Positions 30,090 to 41,500 of a stretch of DNA of 64,000 bases are shown here, one piece after another. Origin of the DNA: Spirosoma telluris (GTDB lineage: Bacteria > Bacteroidota > Bacteroidia > Cytophagales > Spirosomataceae). The notes under the pieces were generated by a model. It did not search any database. It had not been told where the DNA came from and saw only the letters and a program-made list of their open reading frames with translations. The position numbers were made by a program, and so were the translations under genes. Positions within the stretch are counted from its first letter, which is position 1. The number at the start of each line of letters is the position of its first letter. The DNA lies in NCBI GenBank assembly GCA_003259005.1, contig QLII01000001.1:7431001-7495000 (forward strand), in the 5' to 3' direction.

Positions 30090-30749
30090 TCAATCTAACC
30101 CCACAATGCGCAGTAGTTCGTTGGGATTGGGGCAGATGGAAAGAAATTTTTCTCGATCAGCCACCGAGCACACGCCAGGGAAGTCACCTTTCAGCCCAAG
30201 TATGTCCGTCATAAGTTGAAAATGGAGGTGTGGGGGCCAGTCACCATTTTCAGGGTAGGGGCCAATTTCGGCTAGTTTCTGGCCTACATTAAATTCCTTT
30301 CCTATATACAACCCCTCCAGCGATTGTCGGGTCAGGTGGCCATACAGTGAGTAACGCGATACCGCGTTGTTCGTATGTTCCAGAATAATGGTTGGACCGT
30401 AGTCGCCGAAGTTCGCATTATCCTGAAAACTGTGGACAGTGCCCGCTAGGGGAGCAAAAACGGGTGTCCCGGCATCGGCCCAAAAGTCGATGCCCAGATG
30501 AATTTCGCGGGGTTCTTCAGTCGATGTGTTGAAATGCGCACTCCGACGATAAATAACCCGGTGTTCGTTGTAGCCACCCACGCCCACTTTGGCACCCGCA
30601 GCCCGTAGTTTACCAAATACGTATTCGGTAAAAACAGCGGTATTAGTCAGGTCCAGGATGGGCCGATGTTCGCTACTGAGATCAGGATTGGTAGCTGAGA
30701 AGTCCAGAATCAGATAGGGGTCTTTCTGAAAATCGAAAGGGAGGAGCAT
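30090..30749 (-). CDS. M23-family (LytM-like) metallopeptidase
   Basis: From ATG 30747-30749 the product is 219 residues. The peptidase M23 zinc site is visible as HLGIDFWADAGTPVFAP (H-x3-D) and PPHLHFQ (H-x-H), with YSLYGHL between them. M23 enzymes cut peptide cross-links in peptidoglycan. No signal peptide is evident from this start; an in-frame ATG at 30815 adds 22 residues that are not a clear signal either. The cellular location is therefore uncertain. It is divergent from the kelch lipoprotein gene. Confidence 0.82.
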   Translation of the reverse strand: MLLPFDFQKDPYLILDFSATNPDLSSEHRPILDLTNTAVFTEYVFGKLRAAGAKVGVGGYNEHRVIYRRSAHFNTSTEEPREIHLGIDFWADAGTPVFAPLAGTVHSFQDNANFGDYGPTIILEHTNNAVSRYSLYGHLTRQSLEGLYIGKEFNVGQKLAEIGPYPENGDWPPHLHFQLMTDILGLKGDFPGVCSVADREKFLSICPNPNELLRIVGLD

Positions 30750-30883
30750 GGGCAGTTTCTGGTTAAGCCAAGGAAAGTAGCAGGGCCTAATGGAACATAA
30801 CAAACTTTGCCTCAAAATAGGGTAAGTCTAACGAACTACAATCTATTGAATGGGTTAACGATCAAACAAATTTCCTTAATTTC

Positions 30884-31846
30884 ATGAAAGTCAACTATAT
30901 ACTGTTGAGCCTGAGTCTTGCTTTACTCTTCTTGTTGCAGCATTGTTCACAGCGTAACATCACGGTAGGGCCGCTTACAGGTGACTGGGTTTCACGCGCC
31001 GAATTGGAAGGGCCGGCGCGGAGCGGAGCTGTCTCGTTTACAATTGATAATGTCGCCTATTTCGGAACGGGTCTGGATGTGTCAAATAATGCGCTGGCTG
31101 ATTTCTGGAAATACGACCCCTCCCAGAATGCCTGGACGCAGGTGGCCTATTTCCCCGGCAAAGCCCGGAGCGAAGCTGTTGCGTTTGCCACCAGAGAAAA
31201 AAAAGGGTACCTGGGTACGGGGATAGACGCCCAGGGCAACTTGCTTCGGGACTTCTATGAATATGACCCAACTACGAATGCCTGGAAACGCATTGCTGAT
31301 TTCAGTGGTTCGGCCCGCCGTTCGGCAACAGCCTTTAGTCTTTATGACCTGGGCTTTGTCGCACTCGGTTTCGATGGGAGTGAACGGGCCGATCTATGGC
31401 GCTATAACCCTTCGGGTAATCAATGGACAGAGCGCCAGTATTTGGGTGGTCCTGCCCGCGTTGGGGCGGCCGTGTTTGTGATCAACAACCTTGCCTATGT
31501 GGGAGCAGGCAGTTCACAGAGTGTCGGTCTTAACGATTTCTGGATGTATGATCCTGATACGAACATCTGGACTCCGCGTAGCAATATTCCGGATGCAACC
31601 CATTTGAATACATACAGCGTAGGTTTTGCCATCAATAACATCGGTTATTTTGTGGCTGGTTCGACTGGGAAAGGAGTGGTGGCCTATAGTCCGGTAAATG
31701 ACTCATGGACAGAACTGCCGCCTTTTGAAGGATCAGCACGGACGAAAGCCGTTGGATTCTCGATTGGTCAAAAAGGCTACGTCACGACTGGATCAAATGG
31801 CACGGCCCGCTTCGATGATTTATGGGAGTTTGAGCCGGGTTATTGA
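30884..31846 (+). CDS. Kelch-repeat lipoprotein
   Basis: The 320-residue protein has a hydrophobic N-terminus ending in a lipobox-like LLQHC (Cys21). About six kelch repeats follow, with patterns such as AVSFTIDNVAYFGTG, DFWKYDPSQNAWTQV and AVAFATREKKGYLGTG. A single kelch beta-propeller fits this length. Such proteins usually bind other proteins or glycans. No catalytic motif is seen. Confidence 0.82.
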   Translation: MKVNYILLSLSLALLFLLQHCSQRNITVGPLTGDWVSRAELEGPARSGAVSFTIDNVAYFGTGLDVSNNALADFWKYDPSQNAWTQVAYFPGKARSEAVAFATREKKGYLGTGIDAQGNLLRDFYEYDPTTNAWKRIADFSGSARRSATAFSLYDLGFVALGFDGSERADLWRYNPSGNQWTERQYLGGPARVGAAVFVINNLAYVGAGSSQSVGLNDFWMYDPDTNIWTPRSNIPDATHLNTYSVGFAINNIGYFVAGSTGKGVVAYSPVNDSWTELPPFEGSARTKAVGFSIGQKGYVTTGSNGTARFDDLWEFEPGY

Positions 31847-31958
31847 GGGCTTTGCTGCTTTCGGATGTTGAAGGTATCTTTACGGCTATTGTGTCCGTTA
31901 TTTACCGCATCGGCGGACCGACATATTCTTCGGCAAACAACCCTTTTGGCCAAACTCT

Positions 31959-33463
31959 ATGCAAGCAACTATTGAAAAACCCGTTAGTAACGCCACTCTT
32001 TTCGGTCATCCTATAGGCCTCTTCGTTCTGTTCTTTACCGAGATGTGGGAGCGCTTTAGTTATTACGGAATGCGGGCCATTCTGTTGCTGTTTCTGATCG
32101 ATAACGTTCGGGGTGGTATGGGGTTGAACGAAACCGAAGGTGCAGCTATTTATGGGATTTATACGGCCTCCGTTTACTTGCTTTCCTTGCCGGGCGGCTT
32201 TATTGCGGATACAATTCTTGGCCAGCGTAAATCTATCTGGTATGGTGGATGGATTATCATGCTTGGTCATATTATCCTGGCTATTCCGTCTGGACCGGGT
32301 ATATTTTATGCGGGTCTGTGTACAGTTGCTATGGGTACGGGCCTGTTAAAGCCGAACATTAGCAGCGTTGTTGGCGAGCTATATCCTGAGGGCGGAGCGC
32401 GTAAAGATGCCGCTTTCTCCATCTTCTATATGGGCATCAACCTCGGTTCGCTGCTTGGTATTTTTACGGTTGGGTATCTGGGGCAGCGAGTGGGCTGGCA
32501 TTATGGGTTCGGAGCGGCTGCTGTGGCGATGGGGTTAGGCCTGATTACGTTCCGGTTACTCGGGCAGCGGTTTCTGGGTGATTATGGTAACTACGTAGTC
32601 CGACCGGTAGCAGAAGGTCCTAAATCGCAAACAGGAAACCGGTCAATCCTGGCGTTCCTGGTTTTTTTAGCTGTGGTACTCGGGGCACTCCAACTGACGG
32701 GTGTAATCGACATGACCACCGCCCAGGGATTGGCGCGGGCAATGGGTACCATTATTTCCCTGATAGCTGTGAGCTATTTTGTATACATTCTGCTAGCGGG
32801 TGGGTTAGACCGTGTCGAAAAAAAGCGAATAGTTGTCTTGTTTGTTTTCTTTTTAGCATCGGCCCTGTTCTGGGCAGGGAATGAGCAGCAAGGCTCATCC
32901 TTACAAATCTTTGCGGATCGCTATACCGACCTCAACCTGTTTGGCTGGGAGATGCCATCGAGCTGGTTTCAGAACCTTAACCCGGCTTTCATTCTTACTT
33001 TTTCGCCAATTCTGGCTATGTTGTGGGTTTTTCTGGCCAATCGGAAGCTGAATTATTCGGTACCTGCCAAATTCGCCACGAGCTTGCTTTTACTTGGACT
33101 AGCCTATGTCATCATGGTTATTGCTTCTAAAGTGGCGCTAACCGGTACGCGTACATCGCCATTATACCTGTCGTTCACCTACCTGTTTTTTACCCTTGGC
33201 GAGTTGTTCCTGAGTCCCGTAGGGTTGAGTGCCTTCTCCAAATTAGCCCCAAACGCTATACCAGTCAGTTGATGGGTATCTGGTTCGTAGGTACGTCGCT
33301 GGGTAACCTGATTGCCGGATTATTTGCGGGTGGTTTTGACGAAGAAAACGTTCAACAAATGCCGGAGATGTTTCAAAGCGTCGCGTATTTCAGCTTAGGG
33401 TTTGGCTTCCTGCTGTTACTCTTATCAAAACCTCTCAAGAAATGGATGGGGGGAATTGAGTAA
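31959..33463 (+). CDS. POT-family proton-dependent oligopeptide transporter (frameshifted)
   Basis: The restored product is 501 residues. It shows POT family signatures: FTEMWERFSYYGMRAIL in the first span, GGFIADTILGQRK, and the FYMGINLGSLLG segment (PTR2 signature), with about 12-14 membrane spans. It probably imports di- and tripeptides driven by protons. The frame breaks at 33247-33253 (CCCC AAA); one base, C or A, restores APKRYTSQLMGIWF in the penultimate part. The stop abuts that of the convergent lipoprotein gene. Confidence 0.9.
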
Positions 33464-34435
33464 TCACTGCGCTAAGGCCAGCGTTAAACTATGCAAGTCC
33501 TGATTAATGGAGCGAACCGATGACTGAAGTTGGTTGAGCATGTTGGCCCTTGCATGAAAATCATCCGCTTTATAATCGCCACCCTGCCCAAAATAAAGTG
33601 CCTGATCCTCGGGAGAACTATCGTTTAGGACGAAATTCAGCCACCGCTGACGGATATTATGACTGATCGAATATTCATTGCTGTTACTGAATACTTTCTC
33701 ATTGAGTACATACCAGACAAAGGGCGGATAGACGGAAGAGTGCTGGTTTTGCTGCCAGATGTCGGTTAGTAGATTACGTTGGTGGCTTAGGTGAATGGTA
33801 CGACTAGAGGAGAAAGCGGCCAATCCGCCAAAGCCCGCGCCAATAACTCCTCCACTGATTCCTACCACTTTGCTGGTATTATCAGATTGAATTAGAGTCG
33901 TTGCTACGGTTGTGGCGGCTCCAATAATAATCGAAAAGAGGGTTAATCGTCGGATGCGCTGGCTATCGTACTGATCTAAGTACGTCGCCAGGCGGTCGGC
34001 TCGTTCACCTTCACAATCTAGCTCAGCAGCAATTCCTGAAATCTGAGTAGAGGCCACTAAAAGCCGGTTAAGAATCTGCTGGCGTTTACGGATCGCTTCC
34101 AGACGCTTTTCTGCTGTTGTGTTTGATTCTAACCCAGTTAGCTCCTGTAGTAAGGGAATGACGCCAATTGCATTGGCCATCATCAGATCGTGATGAGAAT
34201 ACCGTTTAGTTAACGCGGTGTCTGCCTTTAATGTGGCATCAATATTGGCCTTGGGTAAATAGGTCGAATCGTACCGGTAGTCGATAGTGGGGTGGCAGTA
34301 GCTGCTCTGGGCGGCAACCTCTTTCTGGCTATACTTCCATGAACTACAAGATGTGAAAGCCGAAAGAGCCCCCACAAGCCAGGCCAATCGGATAAACCAT
34401 GCATTTCGTGTAACTCCGTCCGTATTCATTTTCAT
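33464..34435 (-). CDS. Hypothetical lipoprotein with membrane hairpin
   Basis: The 323-residue protein has a signal sequence and a lipobox-like SAFTSC near residue 30, then a helical region (EKRLEAIRKRQQILNRLL). A glycine-rich hydrophobic stretch follows (LFSIIIGAATTVATTLI and VVGISGGVIGAGFGGLAAF), which resembles a glycine-zipper hairpin. The C-terminus is helical. I recognise no family. Confidence 0.6.
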   Translation of the reverse strand: MKMNTDGVTRNAWFIRLAWLVGALSAFTSCSSWKYSQKEVAAQSSYCHPTIDYRYDSTYLPKANIDATLKADTALTKRYSHHDLMMANAIGVIPLLQELTGLESNTTAEKRLEAIRKRQQILNRLLVASTQISGIAAELDCEGERADRLATYLDQYDSQRIRRLTLFSIIIGAATTVATTLIQSDNTSKVVGISGGVIGAGFGGLAAFSSSRTIHLSHQRNLLTDIWQQNQHSSVYPPFVWYVLNEKVFSNSNEYSISHNIRQRWLNFVLNDSSPEDQALYFGQGGDYKADDFHARANMLNQLQSSVRSINQDLHSLTLALAQ

Positions 34436-34663
34436 GCCGTTGTCGATAAGTCTAATGTCGCAAATATGCCCCTAACGGATTAACTGCCAAAGCATTAGTT
34501 CATTTAGAAGGGTTGCTGTTTGCATCGACAGATAAAACCTTTCAATACAGAGCGAAGTTTTATTGACAGAAATGATGGTAAAAATGGTCTGAAGTGGAAA
34601 CCAGCATAAAACTCCAAACAGGCTCTACGACAGGACTTTTATTAACAACAAATCCAGAAGAAG

Positions 34664-35032
34664 ATGGCAACGGTTAATCAGACGGTATCGGTAGACACAG
34701 AGGCTAAAGAAATTGTACTCGCCTTCGTGCGGGCAATAAATGACGATGATTTCAAGACCGCCAGACAGTTGGCGAGTGATAGCATGACGTTTAAAGGTGT
34801 TCTCGGATCGAGGGATGGCGGTGACGCCTACATTCAGGACATGGAGAAAATGAAACTAAAATACGCCATCCAAAAGGCATTCGTGGACGGCAATGATGTG
34901 TGCCTGTTGTACGACCTCACCATGTCGGGTAAAACCATATTCGGTTGTGGCTGGTATCAGGTAGAGAAGGGTAAAGTCCAGTCGCTCAAGGTTCTTTTTG
35001 ACCCACGTCCTTTTCTTGAGGGAGGTAACTAA
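34664..35032 (+). CDS. NTF2-like (SnoaL-type) domain protein
   Basis: The 122-residue product has the NTF2-like pattern: an N-terminal helix (AKEIVLAFVRAINDDDFKTA), ASDSMTFKGVLGSRDGGDAY, and a sheet with VCLLYDLTMSGKTIFGCGWY. Such domains include isomerases, dehydratases and non-catalytic binding proteins. The role is not predictable here. A hairpin downstream probably ends the transcript. Confidence 0.78.
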   Translation: MATVNQTVSVDTEAKEIVLAFVRAINDDDFKTARQLASDSMTFKGVLGSRDGGDAYIQDMEKMKLKYAIQKAFVDGNDVCLLYDLTMSGKTIFGCGWYQVEKGKVQSLKVLFDPRPFLEGGN

Positions 35033-35042
35033 TGGATTGGAA

Positions 35043-35077
35043 ATAGCGGTCGTATGGGCAAACCGCACAACCGCTAT
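35043..35077. terminator. Terminator-like hairpin between convergent genes
   Basis: An 8-bp stem ATAGCGGT / ACCGCTAT encloses a loop that has a further GGT..ACC pairing. It lies 10 bp after the NTF2-like gene stop and 21 bp before the stop of the convergent PD40 gene. The following tract is only weakly T-rich. Confidence 0.5.
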
Positions 35078-35097
35078 CTCTTACTTTACGTATTGGT

Positions 35098-36021
35098 TCA
35101 TTGCCCAACCACGGCTAATTTCCTGCCTTTCGGGTCAATGGCCAGCCGGGTCAACTGTTTAACGCCAGCCGAACTGAAGTCGGACAGCTGCGTCCAGCCT
35201 TTTGTACTTTTGGGATTCAATTGATACAAAATGGCTCCCTGACCCATCAGCAACGTACCATCGGGTGTCCAGACGAAATCTTCGCTGCCCGGCAGGGTTG
35301 GTGCAATGCTCGTAATCTCGTTCGTTTTCAGGTCGAGTTGCTTAATTTCCCACTCGGTGGGCGTGCGTTTGTGAACGAAACTCAGCGCGTTTTTACCCGG
35401 AATTTTATGAAGCGATCGCCCAATGCTGCCTTCGATACGGGTTGTGTCGCCCGTGCTAACGTGAGCCAGTTGAAGCGAATTCGGTTTACCCAGAATGAAC
35501 AAGGCCAGCCAGTCGGGCGTAAGCCAGCAATGATAGCCCACTGGCTTCACGTTTGTTAAAATTAGGGTTGGCTCGCCAGTGCCTGAAATCGGGAATTTCC
35601 ACAGGCGCTGCGTTTTATCCATCTCCATACGAATGACGGAGAAATAAGCCTGATCTGGGGTAACGGTCGGAGAATACTCGCCTTCCGGTGTTTTCGTTAG
35701 CTGCGTCGTTGATTTTTTCTGGAGATCGTAGCGATAAATGTCAGTCTGCCCATCGTCATGCATCGCCGTGAATAGAATTTGCTGCCCGTCAGGGGTGAAC
35801 GAAGGCTGATTATCATAGCCCTTCCGCTGAGTAATATTTACTGGTTTACCGACTTGAAGAACCTGGTTTTTTCCCGTTAGTTCAACCAGGAAAATATCCG
35901 CATCGGGAGGGGCTTGCCCAAACGTTACGTTGAAACTGAGGAATGAAATGGGCAGGACAAGCCCAAGAATAGCCAAGAGCTGGCTTGCTATCCTGATAGT
36001 AAAGCGTTTAAGAGGAAGCAT
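35098..36021 (-). CDS. Exported TolB-like (PD40/WD40-type) beta-propeller protein
   Basis: The 307-residue protein has a signal peptide (hydrophobic residues 12-35, cleavage near FGQA). PD40-type repeats follow: QPSFTPDGQQILFTA, YSPTVTPDQAYFSVI, DFVWTPDGTLLMGQG, and LAIDPKGRKLAVVGQ. It is probably a periplasmic or surface binding propeller. It lies alone on its strand, convergent with the NTF2-like gene. Confidence 0.78.
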   Translation of the reverse strand: MLPLKRFTIRIASQLLAILGLVLPISFLSFNVTFGQAPPDADIFLVELTGKNQVLQVGKPVNITQRKGYDNQPSFTPDGQQILFTAMHDDGQTDIYRYDLQKKSTTQLTKTPEGEYSPTVTPDQAYFSVIRMEMDKTQRLWKFPISGTGEPTLILTNVKPVGYHCWLTPDWLALFILGKPNSLQLAHVSTGDTTRIEGSIGRSLHKIPGKNALSFVHKRTPTEWEIKQLDLKTNEITSIAPTLPGSEDFVWTPDGTLLMGQGAILYQLNPKSTKGWTQLSDFSSAGVKQLTRLAIDPKGRKLAVVGQ

Positions 36022-36212
36022 AGTTTGTCTTTTTCAGGTTGTGTAGTAGTCGATTATCAGGTAAGCTCGTCAATTTTTTTGTCTATTCCATCTGCTTATC
36101 CCTCATTCCGATTTATGATAGCCTGCGAGCGTTCGTATGCCCCTACCTTTACGACGTACTGAGAAGGAGTGCCTGATAGTTGATCCGTACTACCAGACAC
36201 CCCACCAACCAA

Positions 36213-37216
36213 ATGATAACGACAGATATTTGCATAATTGGCGCGGGTCCGGTGGGCCTTTTTGCCGTTTTTGAAGCCGGTTTATTGAAAATGCGGTGCC
36301 ACCTGATTGATGCCCTACCACAAGTGGGCGGACAACTGTCAGAAATTTATCCACAGAAGCCGATTTATGATATTCCCGGTTATCCAGCCATCAACGCCCA
36401 GGCGCTGGTCGATAACCTGATGGAACAGATTGCTCCGTTTACTCCCGGCTTTACGCTGGGCGAGCGAGTCGAAGGGCTCGACAGGCAACACGATGGTTCC
36501 TACATCGTTACAACCAACGATGGAACGACTGTTCATTGCCAGGTAGTGGTTATTGCCGGTGGACTTGGGTGCTTTGAGCCACGCAAGCCCGACATTATCA
36601 ACCTGGAGCGCTTTGAAGGGAAAGGCGTTGCTTATATGGTGAAAAATCCGGAGCAACTACGCGATCGTCGGGTAGTGCTGGCGGGCGGGGGCGATTCAGC
36701 GCTTGACTGGGCGGTTTTTCTGGCCGATGTGGCTAGTGAAGTAACGCTGGTTCACCGGAGTGATACGTTCCGGGGCGCACCCGATTCAGCTGAGAAGGTA
36801 TTCAGGCTGGCTAGTCAGGGCCGAATCAATCTGGTACTGCAATCGAACATTACGAGCATCCATGGCAATGGTCATTTACAGGAGGTTAGCATCACGGCGA
36901 AAGATAAAACCGTAACCACTCTTGCGGCCGATCATTTGATTCCCCTCTTTGGCCTAACCCCCAAACTCGGCCCCATCGCCGACTGGGGCTTACCCTCGAC
37001 AAATCGGCAATCCACGTTGATACAACGGATTACTCCACCAACATCGAACGGATTTATGCCATTGGCGATATTAACACCTATCCGGGAAAGTTAAAGCTCA
37101 TTCTGTGTGGTTTTCACGAAGCTGCGCTCATGTGCCAAAGTGCCTTTCGTCACGTGCATCCCGATCAGAAACTAAGTTTCAAATACACGACCGTTAACGG
37201 CGTACCTACGTTTTAA
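36213..37216 (+). CDS. Ferredoxin--NADP reductase type 2-like flavoprotein (frameshifted)
   Basis: The restored product is 334 residues from ATG 36213. It has the FAD Rossmann motif ICIIGAGPVGLFAVFEAG, the GGQLSEIYPQKPIYDIPG segment, the NAD(P) motif VVLAGGGDSALDWA and the late YAIGDINTYPGK motif. This is the thioredoxin reductase-like ferredoxin-NADP reductase group, which lacks the redox CxxC. The frame breaks at CCC 36993-36995; one base joins DWGL to LDKSAIHVDT and restores the C-terminus. A 2Fe-2S ferredoxin gene follows 100 bp downstream and is its likely electron partner. Confidence 0.88.
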
Positions 37217-37237
37217 GTTGTGAGTGGAGTAAGGGTA

Positions 37238-37310
37238 GTAAGTGGAGTAGGTGGAGTGAGTGAATACTCCATTAGACCCTTACTGCACTCACTCCACCTA
37301 CTCCACTTAC
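37238..37310. repeat. Perfect 25-bp inverted repeat upstream of the ferredoxin gene
   Basis: Arms 37238-37262 and 37286-37310 are perfect complements around a 23-nt loop. The left side is G-rich and holds several GTGGAGT units. The element ends 6 bp before the ferredoxin ATG, the same placement as the 25-bp inverted repeat at 18.4 kb. Confidence 0.9.
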
Positions 37311-37316
37311 ATTACC

Positions 37317-37640
37317 ATGATCCAATTCACTATAGAAGACCGCAACGGCGAGCGACAGCCGATAGAAATTCCCGAAGGCATCAACCTGAGTCTGATGGAA
37401 GTGTTGAAAGCCTCAGAGTACAACATCCTGGCAACCTGTAGAGGCATGGCTCTGTGCGCAACCTGCCACGTTCAGGTACTTAACGGACTCAATGCCTTGC
37501 CATCTGCCCAGGATGCCGAACTTGATATGCTCGACACCTTACCCGACGCTGATTCGGATAGTCGGCTGGCTTGTCAGATCCGGGTAGATGACCGGTTGGA
37601 AGGTGCCATCTTTAGAATCAAGAGCGACGAACCGTCCTGA
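37317..37640 (+). CDS. 2Fe-2S ferredoxin
   Basis: From ATG 37317 the product is 107 residues. It has the adrenodoxin-type cluster motif C-x5-C-x2-C (CRGMALCATC, near residues 41-50) with the fourth Cys in RLACQIRV. It is a soluble one-electron carrier. The reductase gene just upstream probably reduces it with NADPH. An in-frame ATG at 37260 exists but lies inside the inverted repeat, so the inner start is preferred. Confidence 0.93.
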   Translation: MIQFTIEDRNGERQPIEIPEGINLSLMEVLKASEYNILATCRGMALCATCHVQVLNGLNALPSAQDAELDMLDTLPDADSDSRLACQIRVDDRLEGAIFRIKSDEPS

Positions 37641-37694
37641 AGGTTCTAGTTTGGCTTATTTTTCGCGAGTTTGGTTCGTTCCCTGCCCAGTTTC

Positions 37695-38530
37695 TTACAG
37701 TACCAGTTTCTTCAAAAAAGCCAGTATTGTGTTTTTGTCCAGCTCAGGTTTTACAGCTTGGTTGGCCATATAGTGTCGGAGATCCTGCCCCCCTCGCCGG
37801 GAGGCATATAATACAGTTCCGTTGGTGAGCGTTACCGCTTTTTCCCGGTGGTCGTACCGCTTGATATAATTTAGATTCACTAACAGACTATTACTGATGG
37901 AGAAGAAGTTATGATGCGTTTGTAATAAGAAATCATACTGCCCTAAATTGCGGTTCGACTTTAAGGACGTCTGATCTTGTAGAATAAATGTTGTGGTCGC
38001 TTTGTCGGCTTCAAGGTACAGGATATGATCAATGGTAATAAATTCAACTATACCGCCTGCCAGATGAACCGCCAGCCGGGTATTTTTATGGTCTGGTGAG
38101 CGAATCAACTCCATAAATAAATCAATTTGTTTGAGGTACTGCTCAGGCTTAACGCGCTGCTGGGCTTTTTGAACCGCTTTTTGCAGGAATACAGGATCAA
38201 TGGGCTTCGTCAGAAAATCAAGGGCCGAATAGGCGAAGGCCATGGTTGCGTAATCGAATTTTCGATGCCCTGTCATAAAAACAATCTCAAACTCAACCGG
38301 AACTCCCTGAGTTTCTAATCGGTCGAGTAAGTCATAACTAGTGCCGCCCTAATTTCTATATCCATCAACAGCAAATCGGGGCGCGTTGCCTTAATCAGCC
38401 GGGTGGCTTCTTCCAGATGGCCTGTTTCGCCAACTAGTTCAACGTCAGGGCAGTGGATAGATAATTGATTCTTAGTCCAGGCTAATTCGGCCGGAATATC
38501 TTCGACGATGACAGTTCGGATGGTGCTCAT
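37695..38530 (-). CDS. LytTR-family response regulator (frameshifted)
   Basis: The restored product is 278 residues from ATG 38528-38530. The receiver begins TVIVEDIPAELAW, has the phosphoacceptor in LLLMDIE, and ends DFLTKPIDPVFL. A LytTR domain follows (HHNFFSISNSLLVNLNYIKRYD, LTNGTVLYASRR). The frame breaks at CCC 38347-38349, where one base restores IRGGTSYDLLDRL. It lies 43 bp downstream of the three-Y sensor kinase on the same strand, so the two form a two-component pair. Confidence 0.88.
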
Positions 38531-38573
38531 GGCTGGTTCAGGCAGGGCTAAGTAATTGTATAAAAGCAGCAGA

Positions 38574-41500
38574 TTATTGGTATCCAATTTGAACGGTCAC
38601 AACAGTTCCGCCAGCCAGGCGGTCATTGGTTTGTATCCGAATCGCATAACCCATTTGGTTAAGAATGTCGACCCGGCGTTTGATGAGTTCGGTGCCGCGC
38701 GATTTATATTTTTTGAATGATGTTCGCTGAATTTCTCCGGCCTGTTCCCGCCCGACACCATCGTCTTCAATTGTGCAAATCAATGCATCGTCATCAATAC
38801 TGATAAATCGAATCCAGAGGTGGCCTGGCTCTTCCTTATACAACAACCCATGCTTGATGGCATTTTCGACATAAGGTTGCAACAGGAGAGGGGGAACCCG
38901 GTAGTTTTCGGGATTCAACTTGCCATCGATGGTGAGATCGTACTGGATCAGATTGCCATACTGAAGTTGTTCAAACTCGATATACATCCGCAGTAATTCG
39001 ACCTCTTTGGCCAATGAAATTTCGTGGGCAAACAATGAGCCATTCGGGCTATCACTTAGTAACGAAGCCTCCAGGTAGTTCCGAATCAGGTGGGAGAGCT
39101 TTAGTAGGCTGGCACTCGCTTGCTGGGGTTCGTTATTGGCAATCAAATGCTGAATTGTGCCAAGCACATTGAATGTGAAATGCGGATTCATTTGCGCCTG
39201 AATCGTTTGTATTTGCAAATAGCGAACCTTGTTTTCCTGTTGGTTGAGCTGTTGTTGTTGACGTAGGTTTTGCTCCTGCTGTTTGTATTGACGCCACCAG
39301 GCATATAGCAAGGTTAGTAGCAGGACTAAGCCAATCCAGAAGGCGTAAGCATAAAAACCAGGTGACCGCCAAAAAAATACAGACGTTTGAAACTGTATTG
39401 TTGCACTACTCGACTCTGTGCTAGACAGGGTACCCGCGCGGGAGCGAACCTGTACCGTGTGAACGCCGTTGGGCAGGTTCGTGAGCGTTATCTGGTTGGA
39501 TTCCTGCCACCGGCTCCAGGACGAATTGACTCCTTCCAGTCGGTAGCTGAACTGCGACCGGAAGGGTTTATCCTCCCCAACGGCTTCAACTGCCAGTGAG
39601 ACCTCGTTCTGACCAAAAGGTAACTTTATGATTGCTGTGTCGGGGCGAAATGGTACCCGAAAAGTGGAGTCTTTTAGGTGGAGTTTGGTAATAAACGTTC
39701 GTAAGGGCGTTTGGTGCAGATTGACCTGTCGTGGATCGAACCTTGATAAGACGGACCCTGATGTAATCCAGATCGTGCCTTTCGAATCGCGATAGCTACC
39801 CAATTGACCTGGCTCTAATCCCATAAAGCCATTGTGATGGTTAAAACATCGGATCTGTACGGTATTGGTTTGGTTATACGCAGTTAGGTCGAGAATGTAT
39901 AGGCTATACGCATCTGAAATGAGCAGATGATTCCTGTCAATTTGTTCGACAAATTGGATAAGCCCCGGAAATTGTTTGGGTAGAAAAGGCTCAAAGCAGT
40001 CGCATTGCCGATTAAACCGGTACAGTCCCTCACGACCACCTGCCCAGAGTGTTCCAGCCCAGTCGAAATATAACATCTGTATGATTCGGGTAGGGAGTTT
40101 TCCGTTCTGCTGATTATAAGATCGAAACTGGCCCGTGTCGGGATCATAACAAACCACCCCCAGGCCAGAAAACCAGTACCGACTATCGGGAGCTACGGCT
40201 ATACATAGCAGCAAATGATCGAAAAGTGGGTCTTTCCCTGTAATCAACTTGGTTTGAAAAGGTGGCTGATTGGCAATGGTATAGCCAAAGCCATTGCTGG
40301 CACAAACAATTTTATTGCGCCTGGGGTCTTCTGCTATGGCAAAGGCAATCGGATCCTGAGTAGCTGGCCGGGTAAGGTTCCACTGGTTGTTAGCGTTGTG
40401 CAATACGCCCAGTACATTGGGTAACCAGAGGGTGCCGTGGTGGTCGCGTAAGGCTCTGAAATACCAGTCGTTAACGTTGGTTGTTGGTGGTAATTTCAAC
40501 CGGTTTAGCAACTTATTTGCCGCATCCCGGTAGGTAGAAACGGGTACCGTAGTTAGTTTTTTGCCATCGAAGTATTGTAACGAATGATGGAAATTCATGA
40601 AAAAATAGCCGCCCTTACGGTCTTCGACTACACTCCAGACATAGGGAACCTGCTCAGGCGAAAACGCTTTAAACCCATTTCGTACTAATCCCCACAGCCC
40701 TTTTTCGGTAGGTAGCCAAAGCAATGCAGAAGCTGGCTGATCCAGGAATGCTTTGGTCACCAGGGGTGGGTCGGCACAAACCCAATCGAACCGAAGTGAA
40801 CGAGCTGGAATCCGATAAAGCTGGCTATTATGCGAAAAAATAAAATCGTAAGGTTGGGTTTTCAATACAGAAATACCGGCTGGCCCATACCGTAGAAAAG
40901 GGCTTGTCGAGTTCCCATCCCAAACAAAAATGGTTGCTGCCTTCCCCGTTTCATCGGCCTCTTTAAACAGAATACTCTGGTGAATGGATACTAAATCACT
41001 GAGGTGTTTACCCTGATAAATTAACTGCCAACTGCCCAACTGGTAGCTATATAAGTGGTTATCAATCTGGAAGACGTGCCTTTTACTGGCGTGGTGATAA
41101 AGGACGTTATGGACAATTCCGGGTGGCTGATGTGGCAGATTTATGGGTAAAACAGTATCACCACTTACCTGCATAAGTCGATGCTGGTCATCAAGTACCT
41201 GTACATGATTGGCCTTATCAACCAGCAACGAACCGGTAAGTCGATTCGGTGCCTTATATTTTTTAAACGTTTTACCGTCGAACCGGGCTAACTGACCGTT
41301 GCCTCCCAGCAGCCAGATATATCCCTGGGCATCTTCGCAGATGCTATTAATAGAACCTTGCCAAAGCCCCTCGCGTGCTGTATAATTTTCAAAGGTTTCA
41401 CCATTAAATCGGCTTAGGCCAAGCCATGTGCCACACCAGACATAGCCCCGGCCATCTTTCAGAAGGCATAACACCTGATTTTGTACCAGGCCCTCACGCG

